From NCBI GenBank assembly GCA_016716675.1, contig JADJVG010000015.1:8468-72467 (forward strand): a stretch of DNA of 64,000 nt. Direction: 5' to 3'. Numbering within the stretch: position 1 is the stretch's first letter; the number at the start of each line of letters is the position of its first letter. Under the pieces are notes generated by a model that was not told where the DNA came from, made no database searches, and saw nothing but the letters and a program-made list of their open reading frames with translations. Of this stretch, positions 20,982 to 30,253 are shown piece after piece. Origin of the DNA: Hyphomicrobium sp. Lineage in GTDB: Bacteria; Pseudomonadota; Alphaproteobacteria; Rhizobiales; Hyphomicrobiaceae. The translations under genes were made by a program, and so were the position numbers.

Positions 20982-22055
20982 TCAGATCTTCAGGTTGACC
21001 ATGCGTTCCACGGCCCGGCGCGCCCGTTCGGCGACGTCGGGATCGACGGTCACCTCGTAGCGCATGTTGACGAGGCTGTCGTAGATGCCTTCCAGGCTGA
21101 TGCGCTTCATGTGCGGGCACAGATTGCAGGGCCGCACGAACTCGACGTCGGGCGCTTCAACAGCGACGTTGGAGGCCATCGAGCACTCGGTGACGAGCAC
21201 GACTTTCTTCGGCCGGTTGGTCTTGACCCAGTTGATCATGCCCGAGGTCGAGCCGGTGAAGTCGGATGCGGCGATCACGTCCTGCGGGCATTCGGGGTGA
21301 GCGATAATCTTCACGCCCGGGTCGTCGGCGCGCATCTTGTTCAATTCTTCGCCGGTGAAGCGCTCGTGCACTTCGCACGCGCCCTTCCAGGCGATGATCT
21401 CGACCTTGGTCTGCGACTGGACCCACTGGGCGAGATACTGATCGGGAATGCACAGCACGCGCGGCGCACCGAGGCTTTCGACGACCTTGACGGCGTTCGA
21501 CGAGGTGCAGGTGATATCGCATTCGGCCTTCACGGCCGCCGAGGTGTTGACGTAGGTGACGATCGGCACGCCCGGATGGGCTTCACGCAACATGCGCACA
21601 TCTTCGACTGTGATGGACGCGGCCAGCGAGCATCCGGCGCGCATGTCGGGGATCAATACCGTCTTGTCCGGCGACAAAAGCTTGGAGGTTTCGGCCATGA
21701 AGTGGACGCCGGCCTGCACGATCACCTTGGCGTCGGTGCGGGCCGCCTCCTTGGCGAGCTGCAGGCTGTCGCCGCGGAAGTCGGCGACGCCATGGAAAAT
21801 TTCCGGCGTCATGTAGTTGTGCGCCAGGATGACCGCGTTCTTCTGCGCCTTCAGCTCGTTGATGGCCTTGATGTAGGGCGCGTAGTAGGGCCACTCCATC
21901 GGCGTGACGACGTGCTTCACCTTCTCAAAGAGAGGCGCCATCTCCGCTTTGAGTTCCGGCGTCCAGGTATAGGGCACGTGGCGCGCAGGGTTGCGGGTCG
22001 CAGGAGCGGCCTTGGCGCTGCCAGTTCTTCTGACGATGCCCAAATCGTGCGCCAT
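20982..22055 (-). CDS. nadA: Quinolinate synthase A
   Basis: NadA condenses iminoaspartate with dihydroxyacetone phosphate to quinolinate using a [4Fe-4S] cluster. The protein is intact at 357 residues from the ATG at 22055, which is preceded by GAGGAG at good spacing; an in-frame GTG at 22064 would sit on that site, so I prefer the ATG. The three cluster cysteines are visible in DMRAGCSLAASI, ITCTSSNAV and FVRPCNLCPHMKRI. Other signatures are ILAHNYMTPEI, FMAETSKLL, CIPDQYLAQWV and SGMINWV. It is the first gene of nadA-nadB-nadC, and two inverted repeats upstream are likely NadQ operators. Confidence 0.96.
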   Translation of the reverse strand: MAHDLGIVRRTGSAKAAPATRNPARHVPYTWTPELKAEMAPLFEKVKHVVTPMEWPYYAPYIKAINELKAQKNAVILAHNYMTPEIFHGVADFRGDSLQLAKEAARTDAKVIVQAGVHFMAETSKLLSPDKTVLIPDMRAGCSLAASITVEDVRMLREAHPGVPIVTYVNTSAAVKAECDITCTSSNAVKVVESLGAPRVLCIPDQYLAQWVQSQTKVEIIAWKGACEVHERFTGEELNKMRADDPGVKIIAHPECPQDVIAASDFTGSTSGMINWVKTNRPKKVVLVTECSMASNVAVEAPDVEFVRPCNLCPHMKRISLEGIYDSLVNMRYEVTVDPDVAERARRAVERMVNLKI

Positions 22056-22083
22056 CCCAACCACTCCTCGCTTTGGGCCTCAT

Positions 22084-22103
22084 TGTGCTCTAATTCGAGC
22101 ATA
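22084..22103. promoter_or_regulatory. Probable NadQ operator 1, upstream of nadA
   Basis: Imperfect inverted repeat TGTGCTC-TAATTC-GAGCATA. The core TGCTC/GAGCA arms are perfect. It lies about 30 bases upstream of the nadA ATG, where binding would block transcription. The TGCTC..GAGCA core recurs in the second site. Assignment to NadQ rests on the adjacent nadQ-like gene and on what is known of alphaproteobacterial nad regulation. Confidence 0.55.
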
Positions 22104-22152
22104 TCGGACTTGAAAAAAGCCGGCTAACCTGCCGGAACCTCGCATCCTGAAA

Positions 22153-22167
22153 TACTCAAACTGAGCA
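22153..22167. promoter_or_regulatory. Probable NadQ operator 2, upstream of nadA
   Basis: TACTCA-AAC-TGAGCA, an inverted repeat with one arm mismatch, sharing the CTC...GAGCA core with the site at 22084. It is about 100 bases upstream of nadA and 70 bases downstream of the nadQ stop. Two spaced sites could allow cooperative repression; that is inference. Confidence 0.5.
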
Positions 22168-22237
22168 CTCCTGGGATGCTATTAAGTTAATGCACCTGAG
22201 GAGAAAATTCCAGACCTGGATAAACGATAAACGCAGA

Positions 22238-23321
22238 TCAGCATTTTGTCTGCGTGATACGCGCATCAGCACTGCGGCTGGGCGGCGCGGAGACGCGGAC
22301 GCCCGGCGCCGGGCGTTCAAGAAGAACCTCGCGCCGGAAGCGGAATAGCTTAGCTGGCCGGCCGCCCGTGCGGGTTTTCACTTCACCCGTCGGCTCCACC
22401 AATCCAGCACCTTCGACGAGGCGGCGGAAATTCTGCTTATGCAGATGCGGTCCAAGGATCGCCTCAACCGTTTTCTGCAGTTCGTAGAGTGTGAATTCCG
22501 GCGGCATCAATTCAAAGATCACCGGGCGATACTTGATTTTCGCCCGGTGCGCCTGATCGCGGTCGCGAGAATCCGGCGATGATCGGACTGCATTGCGAGG
22601 CCGAGTTTGGCGCGATCCGTCCTGGCAGGCGCCTCACTGCGCCCGTCGCGCAGAGCTTCATCGATCAGGCCGGCTTCGTAGAGCAATTCGTAGCGCTCCA
22701 GCACCTTTTCTTCGTCCCACGATGCGCCATCGAGGCCAAAGCAAATGCGGAACGCGATCGGCACGCGCGATGGCCGTTGCGGGGTCGTTGCGGGCGCCGG
22801 CCGCTCGGCCCACTGCCGCAAGCGCGGCTCGATCTCATTGGCGATGATTTCGGGCCGGCCGCGGCGCCAATCTTCCCACGGGAAATACTGATACCAGCTG
22901 CGCCAGACGCCACTGCTCAGCCCGTGTTCGCGGCGGCTGCGTCAACGCCAGATAGCCAATGGAAACAACGTGCGGGCTGGTGTCTGTCGGTTCCATATGA
23001 CGGCCGCGATCGGCAAACGTGTAGAGCTGCTCGGCATAGCCGAGTTCAAGCCCCGTTTGATCGCGAACCCAGGATCTCAGCCCTCCTTCAAGGGTGCGAT
23101 GCTCGCGCGGATTGAATGGTCCGAACGGCAAGACGTCGGTTGCGCCCAGCACTATCGGGCTCTTTGCGCACGACGAGCACCACCGGCTCGTTGTCGAGCA
23201 CGGCAACGATTGCAGCATTGAGACCAATGCCAACGGGCTGATGGTCAGTTGTTTCGCGTGCCAAGACGCGGTGCGATTTTTCTGGCGACGGCTTGCCTCT
23301 GCCTGACAATTCCATGTTCAT
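22238..23321 (-). CDS. nadQ: NAD biosynthesis regulator NadQ, Nudix-like domain plus winged helix (frameshifted)
   Basis: Predicted transcriptional repressor of de novo NAD synthesis in alphaproteobacteria, a catalytically degenerate Nudix-type sensor fused to a DNA-binding winged helix. From the ATG at 23321 it reads GIGLNAAIVAVLDNEPVVLVVRKEPD, slips near 23150 to LPFGPFNPREHRTLEGGLRSWV and LYTFADRGRH, slips near 22920 to WRSWYQYFPWEDWRRGRPEI, and slips near 22550 into the C-terminal winged helix (FELMPPEFTLYELQKTVEAI, KQNFRRLVEGAGLVE, GGRPAKLFRFRREVL). Nudix-box acidic residues are not obvious, which fits a sensor rather than a hydrolase. It lies directly upstream of nadABC on the same strand with two candidate operators between. 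The related NrtR family is the main alternative. Confidence 0.75.
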
Positions 23322-23396
23322 CGTTTGTCATCCCCGTGCTCCCCATTTGGTGAGCTAAGGAGTGATCATGGCGTTTTTCAGAAATCGAGGTTCATT

Positions 23397-24044
23397 TTAG
23401 TACTGATTGTGCCCAAAAAATGCCGAAATCTCAAATGCGCGCCAACCCGCAAAGCGGTTCCAAGAACCATTGCTCGGCTGCATCGGCGGGCATTGGCACA
23501 ATTGCGACAGGCGGATGGTCAATCTTGCGACAAGTTTGGCGGCGCCAAAAATCTCTGCGCTTCGTCGGATCAAATCCGGCAAAGGCGTCGCTTCGAAGTA
23601 CGCGGCGATCCGGTCGGCCGTCCTTGATGGCCGCGGCGACGTCCTTTGGAAGGGTCTCTGGAATATCGAAGCGGCGATGTATGGCCGCCAGCAGACGCAA
23701 CTCAAAGGCTTTGTAATCGAGGCCGATCGCCGATTTAAAAGGGCTGATGAGATCGCCGATCACATATTCCGGCGCGTCGTGCAGCAGGGCGGCCCGAACA
23801 TAGGCGGCATCGAAGCCTGGGTTCAGATGTTCGACGATGTCGGTGACAAGCAGCGAGTGTTGAGCCACGGAAAAAGCGTGCGCGCCCTGACGTTTGGCCG
23901 TTCCAACGTGCGACGCGGGCGAGGCCGTGGGCGATGTCTTCGATCTCGATATCATCAGGAGGAGGGCGCGAGCAGGTCGAGACGGCGTCCCGACAGCATC
24001 CGCTGCCAGGCGCGGGCGGGTTTTTGGTGTGGGCTTGTCGTCAT
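23397..24044 (-). CDS. HD-domain hydrolase, YfbR-like (frameshifted)
   Basis: A small HD-superfamily metal-dependent phosphohydrolase; YfbR-type members act on deoxynucleoside monophosphates, but the substrate here is not proved. From the ATG at 24044 (MTTSPHQKPARAW) the frame slips around 23955 and again near 23890, then reads GAHAFSVAQHSLLVTDIVEHL (first metal His), AALLHDAPEYVIGDLISPFK (the HD pair) and AAIHRRFDIPETLP. Another slip near 23620 leads to DRIAAYFEATPLPDL (second conserved Asp). The ATG overlaps the tag stop as ATGA, so translation is probably coupled in a ygfZ-tag-HD operon. Three one-base errors are assumed. Confidence 0.75.
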
Positions 24045-24647
24045 CTTCCGGGAACTTTGAGTTTGGCGTGAAGTTTTGCGCAGGCCGCATGGCGCGGGCA
24101 CGACACCAGATGATCGTTGACCATGCCGCTCGACTGCATGAACGCATAAATCGTCGTCGGCCCGACGAAACGGAAGCCTTCGGCCTTCAGCGCCTTGCTG
24201 ATGCGCTTGGAAACGTCCGTCTCGCCGGTGCGTCCTTGAGCGCGCCAAGGGCGTTCTGCGCCGGTTGGCCGTCGATGAAGCCCCAGACGAAATGCGCAAA
24301 TGGCTGTGCGCTTGGAGCGCCAGATAGGCCTTGGCATTGTCGATGGTCGATTCGATTTTCAGTCGGTTGCGCACGATCCCGGCGTCATCCATCAACCGGG
24401 CGAAGTCGCGGGAATTGCAGCGGGCAATTTGGGCCGCGTCGAAACCGTGAAACGCGCGGCGGAAATTATCGCGCTTCTTCAAAATGGTCAGCCAAGACAA
24501 GCCGGACTGAAAGCCTTCGAGCACCAGCTTTTCAAACAGTTTCTGGCTGTCGGTCAGCGGCACGCCCCACTCTTCGTCGTGATAGCGGGCGTAGATCGGG
24601 TCTTCGATCCCGGGCCACGGGCAGCGCTCACCAGCAGCTGAGGCCAT
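24041..24647 (-). CDS. tag: DNA-3-methyladenine glycosylase I (frameshifted)
   Basis: Tag removes N3-methyladenine from alkylated DNA in base excision repair. The N-terminal CPWPG and YARYHDEEWGVP, the helices GFQSGLSWLTILKKRDNFRRAF, and the C-terminal ISKALKAEGFRFVGPTTIYAFMQSSGMVNDHLVSCP are all clear. The Zn-ligand Cys and His pairs (CPW, YHDEEWG; NDHLVSC) are in place. Between about 24240 and 24310 the frame changes twice; the expected FVWGFIDGQPAQ lies in a third frame. It overlaps the ygfZ stop by one base at the start and the HD-gene start by four bases at the end. Confidence 0.88.
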
Positions 24648-25558
24648 CAGACGAGACCCGGCGTTGCGGGGCGGGCAGCAGCACTTGCTCGGTAGGTCTC
24701 GAGCGCGGCTTCGTCGGGCGAAATAGCAACGCCGTTGGCGGTGAGCGATAGGCCCTTTTCCCGCGCTTCAACGGCGCGGTCGAGGCGCAGCATGGCGAGG
24801 CCGTTCACGCCATCGACCGAACCGACCCGGCCGATAGCGGCTTCTCCCAGCAGAATGTCGGCATGCATTGTAAGTGCTGCCGCGCCACTGACCTTGACAA
24901 TGCGCTTGCGTACGACCGTCTTGTTCTGCATGCGCGAGACGACCTCCTGGCCGACGTAGCAGCCTTTCTTGAAGGATACGCCGTTGAACAGATCGAAATC
25001 GGCTTCATGCGGGTAGGCGTCGCCGAAGTCGTAATCCTTGCCGCCTTCCGGCACGCCAAGCGCTATGCGGTGGGCGTCATAGGCTGCTTCACTCGCGTCG
25101 GTGTCGTTGGTGGCGGATGCGACATCGGTTGCTAGCGCGGCGTCCGCCAAGATGCGCCGGCCTAAGGCGGGTATGCGCGGATCGGCGAAAGAGACTGTCG
25201 CCCGCGTCTCACCCGATGACGCTGCCGTCGCGCCCCACAGCGCATAAACTTTGTAGTTTGCCGATACATCGTGCAGCGCCACGTCGGCGCGCAATCTGTA
25301 CATTGTCAGCCGTTTGACGAAATCGGCGGCTTTGTCCTTGGCGAGTTCGATGAGAAAGCCGTCCGCTGTTCTGACAACGAAGAATTCAAACAGAATTTTG
25401 CCCTGCGGCGACAGCAAGCCGGCGTGAATAGCCGCTCCGTCGCGCGATAAGGCGTCCATATCGTTGGTGATGAGACCCTGCAACAGCTTGCCGGCGTCGG
25501 TTCCCGTTACGGAGACAACGCCGCGATCGTGAAGCGGTGCGATCATGTCGCTCGCCAT
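24647..25558 (-). CDS. ygfZ: Folate-binding protein YgfZ, iron-sulphur cluster repair
   Basis: A GcvT-related tetrahydrofolate-binding protein that helps repair or mature certain Fe-S enzymes, including radical-SAM enzymes, under oxidative stress. It is intact at about 303 residues from the ATG at 25558 (MASDMIAPLHDRGVVSVTG). The diagnostic motif KGCYVGQEVVSRMQ is present, with the reactive Cys, and LLQGLITNDMDAL at the N-terminus matches the family. It heads the operon ygfZ-tag-HD hydrolase and is divergent from the dihydroorotase gene. An in-frame start further upstream at 25579 is possible but lacks a better ribosome site. Confidence 0.92.
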   Translation of the reverse strand: MASDMIAPLHDRGVVSVTGTDAGKLLQGLITNDMDALSRDGAAIHAGLLSPQGKILFEFFVVRTADGFLIELAKDKAADFVKRLTMYRLRADVALHDVSANYKVYALWGATAASSGETRATVSFADPRIPALGRRILADAALATDVASATNDTDASEAAYDAHRIALGVPEGGKDYDFGDAYPHEADFDLFNGVSFKKGCYVGQEVVSRMQNKTVVRKRIVKVSGAAALTMHADILLGEAAIGRVGSVDGVNGLAMLRLDRAVEAREKGLSLTANGVAISPDEAALETYRASAAARPATPGLV

Positions 25559-25642
25559 GAGCCCTCGCCTGGATTGCAAACCTGATCAGGGTTACGTATG
25601 CCCGACCGAGGCTGAACGCAAGCCGCTGGAGAACGCACCCCG

Positions 25643-26971
25643 ATGGCCCAGACATTCGACCTGCTGATCACAGGCGCGACCGTCGTCAATCATGACGGAC
25701 GCGGTGTGCGCGATATCGCCATAGCAAACGGCCGCATTGCCGCGATCGGCAATTTGAAGGGCGCCAAATCCGCCGAGACACTGGACGCCACCGGGCTGCA
25801 TATTTTGCCGGGCGTTATCGACAGTCAGGTGCATTTCCGCGAGCCGGGGTTGGTGCATAAGGAAGACCTGGAAACCGGCAGCCGCGCGGCGGTCGCGGGC
25901 GGGGTGACGGCCGTTTTCGAGATGCCGAATACCAAGCCGCTGACAACGTCGGCGGAAGCACTTGCCCATAAAGTCAGCCTCGCGCGCCACCGCATGTTCT
26001 GCGATTTCGCGTTCTTCGTCGGCGGTACGCGCGAAAATATTGCAGACATCCCGGCGCTCGAAAAGCTCGAAGGCTCCGCCGGCATGAAAGTCTTCATGGG
26101 CTCCTCGACCGGCGATCTCCTGGTTGATGACGGCGTGTCGCTGGACGCGATCATCGCCAAGATTTCGCGCCGCGCCTCATTCCACGCCGAGGACGAGGCA
26201 CGCCTCAAATCCCGCATGGATATCCGCCGGACCGGCGATCCGTCTTCTCACCCAGAGTGGCGCGACCCGGAAGCTGCCCTGATCGCCACCACGCGGCTCG
26301 TTGCCATGGCTGAGAAGTATAAGAAGCGCGTGCATGTGCTGCACATCTCGACCGCGGAAGAAATGGCGTTCCTCAAGGACCACAAGGATTATGCCTCCGT
26401 CGAAGTGACGCCGCATCACCTGACGCTTGAAGCACCAGACTGTTACGAGCGGCTCGGGGCATACGCGCAGATGAACCCGCCGGTACGCGATGCCCGCCAT
26501 CGCCAAGCGATCTGGGCAGCACTGCAATCCGGCGTCGTCGATGTGCTCGGCTCTGACCACGCGCCGCACATGCGTGAAGAGAAAGAGCACGTCTACCCCG
26601 ACACCCATTCCGGCATGACGGGCGTTCAAACGCTGGTGCCGATCATGCTCGACCACGTTAACGCCGGGCGTTTGACGCTGCAGCGGTTGGTCGATCTGAC
26701 CAGCCATGGCCCGCAGCGCCTGTTCGGTCTGCGCGGTAAGGGGCGCATCGCGGTCGGCTATGATGCCGATTTGACGATTGTCGATTTGAAACGTCGCGAA
26801 ACGATCCGCAATTCCTGGATCGAGAGCCGCTGCGGATGGACGCCCTATGATGGCGTCGAAGTTACCGGTTGGCCCATCGGCACGTTCGTTCGCGGCCATA
26901 AGGTCATGTGGGACGGCGAGATTCTGGGCCCTGCCAAGGGGGAACCGGCAGGGTTCCTCGAAGGCTTCTGA
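25643..26971 (+). CDS. pyrC: Dihydroorotase
   Basis: Third step of pyrimidine synthesis: cyclisation of carbamoyl-aspartate to dihydroorotate. The protein is intact at 442 residues with the amidohydrolase fold. Visible motifs are GVIDSQVHFREPGLVHKED (metal HxH pair), VEVTPHHLTL (metal His), HVLHISTAEEMAFL (metal His) and VLGSDHAPHMREEK (catalytic Asp). The HFREPG and SDHAPH spellings fit class I dihydroorotases (often called PyrC or PyrX in alphaproteobacteria) better than allantoinase, although these share a fold. No carbamoyltransferase gene is adjacent. Confidence 0.93.
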   Translation: MAQTFDLLITGATVVNHDGRGVRDIAIANGRIAAIGNLKGAKSAETLDATGLHILPGVIDSQVHFREPGLVHKEDLETGSRAAVAGGVTAVFEMPNTKPLTTSAEALAHKVSLARHRMFCDFAFFVGGTRENIADIPALEKLEGSAGMKVFMGSSTGDLLVDDGVSLDAIIAKISRRASFHAEDEARLKSRMDIRRTGDPSSHPEWRDPEAALIATTRLVAMAEKYKKRVHVLHISTAEEMAFLKDHKDYASVEVTPHHLTLEAPDCYERLGAYAQMNPPVRDARHRQAIWAALQSGVVDVLGSDHAPHMREEKEHVYPDTHSGMTGVQTLVPIMLDHVNAGRLTLQRLVDLTSHGPQRLFGLRGKGRIAVGYDADLTIVDLKRRETIRNSWIESRCGWTPYDGVEVTGWPIGTFVRGHKVMWDGEILGPAKGEPAGFLEGF

Positions 26972-27060
26972 GGGGCAGTGGTGCCGCCCGCTGCGGCGTT
27001 AACCGGGTTGGCATTACAATTGCTTCGGAACGGTCGATCCCAACTGAGGCCTCCCAATCT

Positions 27061-27261
27061 ATGCTCGCGACCGTCGTCCAAAAAACAATCGCCCCGAACC
27101 AGCCGCTGAGCTGGTTCGAGGCGTTTCTTGTTTCGAGTGCGGTTTTTGTGGCCGCTTTGCCGGTGACTGCCGGGCTTTATCTGGTGAAGTCGGCGATGGG
27201 CATCAACCTCATGGCTGGCCCGTCGCCGCTGCACAATCTGCTCTACCACTTCGTGGTCTAG
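27061..27261 (+). CDS. Small single-helix membrane protein, hypothetical
   Basis: Sixty-six residues: a polar start, a hydrophobic helix (WFEAFLVSSAVFVAALPVTAGLYLV) and a short tail ending LLYHFVV. An inverted repeat CGAACCAGC / GCTGGTTCG (27095-27118), extended by a CGCC/GGCG pair and followed by TTTCTTGTTT, lies inside the coding region. It could act as a transcription terminator for the dihydroorotase mRNA, in which case this might be a leaderless or chance ORF. The membrane profile supports a real protein; function is unknown. Confidence 0.5.
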   Translation: MLATVVQKTIAPNQPLSWFEAFLVSSAVFVAALPVTAGLYLVKSAMGINLMAGPSPLHNLLYHFVV

Positions 27262-27280
27262 CGGGCGGCTCTCCTCAGTC

Positions 27281-28062
27281 TTAGCCGTTCGAGCCGTTCT
27301 TTGCGGCATTGGCGATATTCTTCGGCAGCTTCGATAGCACATGTACCGTCGTGCCGATGCCCGCGATCTTCGACAGATGCGTCACGTGACCGTTGGTCAT
27401 GCGGATACATCCTGACGACGCCGCCGTGCCGATCGAGCTGACGTCGTTGGTGCCGTGGATGCGATACAGCGAGTTGCCGAGATACAGCGCCATGGCGCCG
27501 AGCGGGTTGCGCACGCCGCCCGTCATGTGTTGCGGCAGGTGCGGTTTGCGCTGCAGCATTTCCGCCGGCGGACGCCAATCGGGCCACGCGACCTTACGCG
27601 AGATCGTTTGCGTGCCGGTCCAGGAGAAGCCCGCTTTGCCGACGGCAATCGGATACTGATAGGCGCTCGACGACGAGAGCACATAGTAAAGACGGCGGCC
27701 TGCGGTGTCGATAATGATCTTGCCGGCCCCGTAGCTGTTGGGGAACGACACGGTCTTAGGCGCGACCGGCGAAATCGACGGCTTGCCGCCGCCGCTCATT
27801 TCGGCCGGACCCTTCTTGTTTTTCTTCAAAGGCGCTTCAAGCGCGTTGTCTTGCGATGCCAGAGCATCGATCTTCTTTTTCTTCTTCGACTTCGCGGCCG
27901 ATTCAAACAGCCAGTTGCTTTCAGTCTGCGCCGGCTTTGCCGAGCGGCTGCACTTGTTCGGCATAACGTAGCCGTACGTTTCTTCCGACGGATGGAAGGC
28001 GCTGGCGGGTGCTGCAAAGCCGAAGGCTGCAGCACTGCCGTTGCAAAGAACAATCTTGTCAT
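27281..28062 (-). CDS. L,D-transpeptidase, YkuD domain (frameshift in the leader)
   Basis: A periplasmic peptidoglycan cross-linking or lipoprotein-anchoring enzyme. The catalytic domain is intact: RRLYYVLSSSSAYQYPIAVG, GTQTISRKVAWPDWRPPAEM, YRIHGTNDVSSIG and SSGCIRMTNGHV, with the nucleophilic Cys in the SxGC(I/V)R motif. Upstream is a Lys-rich stretch (KSKKKKKIDA). The ATG at 28062 opens a signal peptide (MTRLFFATAVL) in one frame, and AFGFAAPASAFHPSEETYGYVMPNKC follows in the next, so a one-base error near 28020 is likely. The domain call is firm; whether it forms 3-3 cross-links or anchors proteins is unknown. Confidence 0.88.
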
Positions 28063-28590
28063 AACGCTAAACCCTGCTGTTAACGTAGCTTGTGAGGGGG
28101 TATTAACCAGAGACGGCGGCTTTGACCAACCCCCATGCGGCGTATGGTTACTGCGGGCGGCGCGCAAAAACGCAGGCTACGGCGCGCGAAATCGCGATTC
28201 CATCGCTCGGCGCCAAGCGTTGCAAAACGCGCTCATGCAGCGCCCAGATTCGCAAATTGCTTCGCGATTTCGTGTGCTTGCAACTTGCGCGATCACAAAC
28301 GCAACGTGCGAGCAGAGGTCTTGCTTGCGTCGCACCTCAAAAAATCTGCGAAAAATGGCCACAGACTCTGGTTGGGACGTCTCGCCACACGCGGGCGGCC
28401 ATGTCGCAGCGCTGACCCAGGTAAATCTCTGTCGCCCAAATGCCGTGCTATTCTGGTGGCAGTTATCCCCCCAGCCGTAGACAACCAGAGCGCCACTAAC
28501 TAACTGTTGTTTCAGGGTCGCTAAAGTGACTCGCCGCCCATAGTGCCAGGATTGCAGCAGCGCATTTCCGGTAGGACGACGTAGGAGCTG
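28063..28590. other. Intergenic region between divergent genes
   Basis: About 530 bases between the L,D-transpeptidase and LysE genes. No convincing gene was found in any frame, and no strong terminator. It must contain both divergent promoters; GTAGGAGCTG at 28581 is the LysE ribosome site. Confidence 0.4.
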
Positions 28591-29252
28591 ATGGACTATT
28601 TCCCAATCCGATCATCATCCCAGTTGGCCTCATCATTGGCATCCTGATTGCGGCTCCCGTCGGCCCCGTCAACGTGCTGTGTATCCAGCGGGCGATCGAG
28701 CGGGGCTTCGGGGGTGGCATCGCGGCCGGTATCGGCTCGGTCATGGGCGACGGGCTGATTGCTCTGATGGCGGGCCTCGGCGTCGGCGCCGTCTCAGGCG
28801 CCATTGAATCGCACCGCGCCATTATCCAGATGATCGGCGGCCTTGCGCTGATCGTGTTCGGCATCAAACTCTACATCACGACGCCGCGCATTCGTCCGTT
28901 GTCCGAAGCCGACGCCGCGAAGGCTAGTCTAAAGGATTTTGTCTGGGATATTCCCCAGACATTCTTTTTGACCATCACCAATCCCGGCGCCTTGCTTGGT
29001 CTTTTCGCGGTTTTCAGCGGCGTCAGTACCTACGTCGAAGTGCATTCCAATATCGACGTGTTTTTCATGGTCGCCGCGATCATGGCGGGCAGCATGACCT
29101 GGTGGGTCTTCCTGTCCAAGCTGATCTCGCGCTACCGCCATATCTTCGATGGCGATAAGCTGCATACGATCAATCGCATTGCAGGCATTCTGCTTGCGGG
29201 CTTCGGCGGCTTGCTGTGGGTCGAGGTGATATCGAAGGGCGGGCATTTCTGA
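28591..29252 (+). CDS. LysE/RhtB family amino-acid exporter (one frameshift)
   Basis: An inner-membrane exporter of the LysE superfamily. The ATG at 28591 follows a good ribosome site (TAGGAG). After MDYF the frame shifts by one base (missing T near 28600) into NPIIIPVGLIIGILIAAPVGPVNVLCIQRAIERGFGGG, with the family's N-terminal AAPVGPVNVLC signature. Further helices (LIALMAGLGVGAVS, IIQMIGGLALIVFGIKLYI, FFLTITNPGALLGLFAVFSG, FMVAAIMAGSMTWWVFLS, IAGILLAGFGGLLWV) complete six predicted membrane spans. Substrate unknown. Confidence 0.85.
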
Positions 29253-29290
29253 GCCGCGGCACCTGCCGCAGCTCTAAGGCGGCGCGACTT

Positions 29291-29575
29291 TTACTGGTCG
29301 CGGCGTGCGAGTGTGAATTCGCCTTCGCCGATGCGCTTTTCCAAACCGCGTGTCAGATGCACGACCGCGTCTTCGCCATAGATCGAAACGAGATCGGTCA
29401 GCGCCGTGAACAGCGCCGCGTAGGCCATCTGCTGGGGTTGCACGCCCGTATCAACGCCTTCGTCCCATGCGGCCAGAATGAGGTCCAAGGCTTTGAGATT
29501 GGGGTTGTCGGTTTCAAACTCTTCAAAGCACCGCATAGATCCCCGTCCTCTCATGACGCCGTCCAAATTAATCAT
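29291..29575 (-). CDS. Conserved hypothetical protein
   Basis: About 94 residues starting MINLDGVMRGRGSMRCFEEFE. The body is helical: NLKALDLILAAWDEGVDTGVQPQQMAYAALFTALTDLVSIYGEDAVVHLTRGLEKRIGEGEF. Short single-domain proteins of this kind are common in Hyphomicrobiales and have no known function. It ends about 40 bases past the convergent LysE gene. A second Met at 29539 is an alternative start. Confidence 0.6.
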   Translation of the reverse strand: MINLDGVMRGRGSMRCFEEFETDNPNLKALDLILAAWDEGVDTGVQPQQMAYAALFTALTDLVSIYGEDAVVHLTRGLEKRIGEGEFTLARRDQ

Positions 29576-29691
29576 ATCCGGCACCAACGCCGACGCTGCC
29601 CACTTGTGACGTAGCACGGCGCAAAACAAAAGGTCGCGGCTGCAACAATTCACAGTAAATCGCCGCCTAACGTCATTATTGTACTTGAGGC

Positions 29692-30144
29692 TTAGGGGCT
29701 GCCTTTGACGAGGCCTTCAGAGAGCTGCGTACCTTCCGCTAAGAAGCGCGTGATCACCGTCTGCGCCGATGGGCTACAAGTGTTATAAGTGCGGCTGTAG
29801 CTGCGATAGCCTTGGTTGAAGGCGCGCGAGAGTTTGGCGCGGCGCAGAGCCGAATAGCCCTCGGCATCCGTCAATTCGCGCATCCGGTCGCGCCAATACT
29901 GGCCTTCGTTGGCGCCGCACAGTTCGCGCAGATAGTGAACAGCGCCTAAGATTTCAGCCAGCCGTAGCAGCTTGTCATCGTAGGGTTTCACATCGGGCGC
30001 GGCGTGGGCCGCAGGCAGCGCGGACAGGACCGCGCCGGCAAGCGCAATCGTGCACGCAGCGGCACGCGCCCAGCTCGTCCGATTGTGCGGGCGGTTGGCG
30101 GCGGCGCGGGGCGAGGTTTGGGTACGGGTTTGAGGGCCTGTCAT
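29692..30144 (-). CDS. TIGR02301-type secreted protein
   Basis: About 150 residues. An N-terminal signal peptide (AAACTIALAGAVLSALPAAHA) precedes a mature helical domain beginning DVKPYDDKLLRLAEILGAVHYLRELCG, followed by YWRDRMRELTDAEG and RAFNQGYRSYSRTYNTC. These are the markers of the TIGR02301 family, found mainly in Hyphomicrobiales; function unknown. Two Cys (in LCG and NTC) may form a disulphide. I chose the internal Met at 30144; the frame is open further to 30180. It is divergent from the SRAP gene. Confidence 0.75.
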   Translation of the reverse strand: MTGPQTRTQTSPRAAANRPHNRTSWARAAACTIALAGAVLSALPAAHAAPDVKPYDDKLLRLAEILGAVHYLRELCGANEGQYWRDRMRELTDAEGYSALRRAKLSRAFNQGYRSYSRTYNTCSPSAQTVITRFLAEGTQLSEGLVKGSP

Positions 30145-30253
30145 TGAAAACCATTTAGCATCGATTCTTGGCGGCGGCACGGCGCACGGCCATATGTTAG
30201 CTTTCTTCTCGACCGCATGAACGACGCGGTGGAATGCCGATGGAGAGGCGCCT

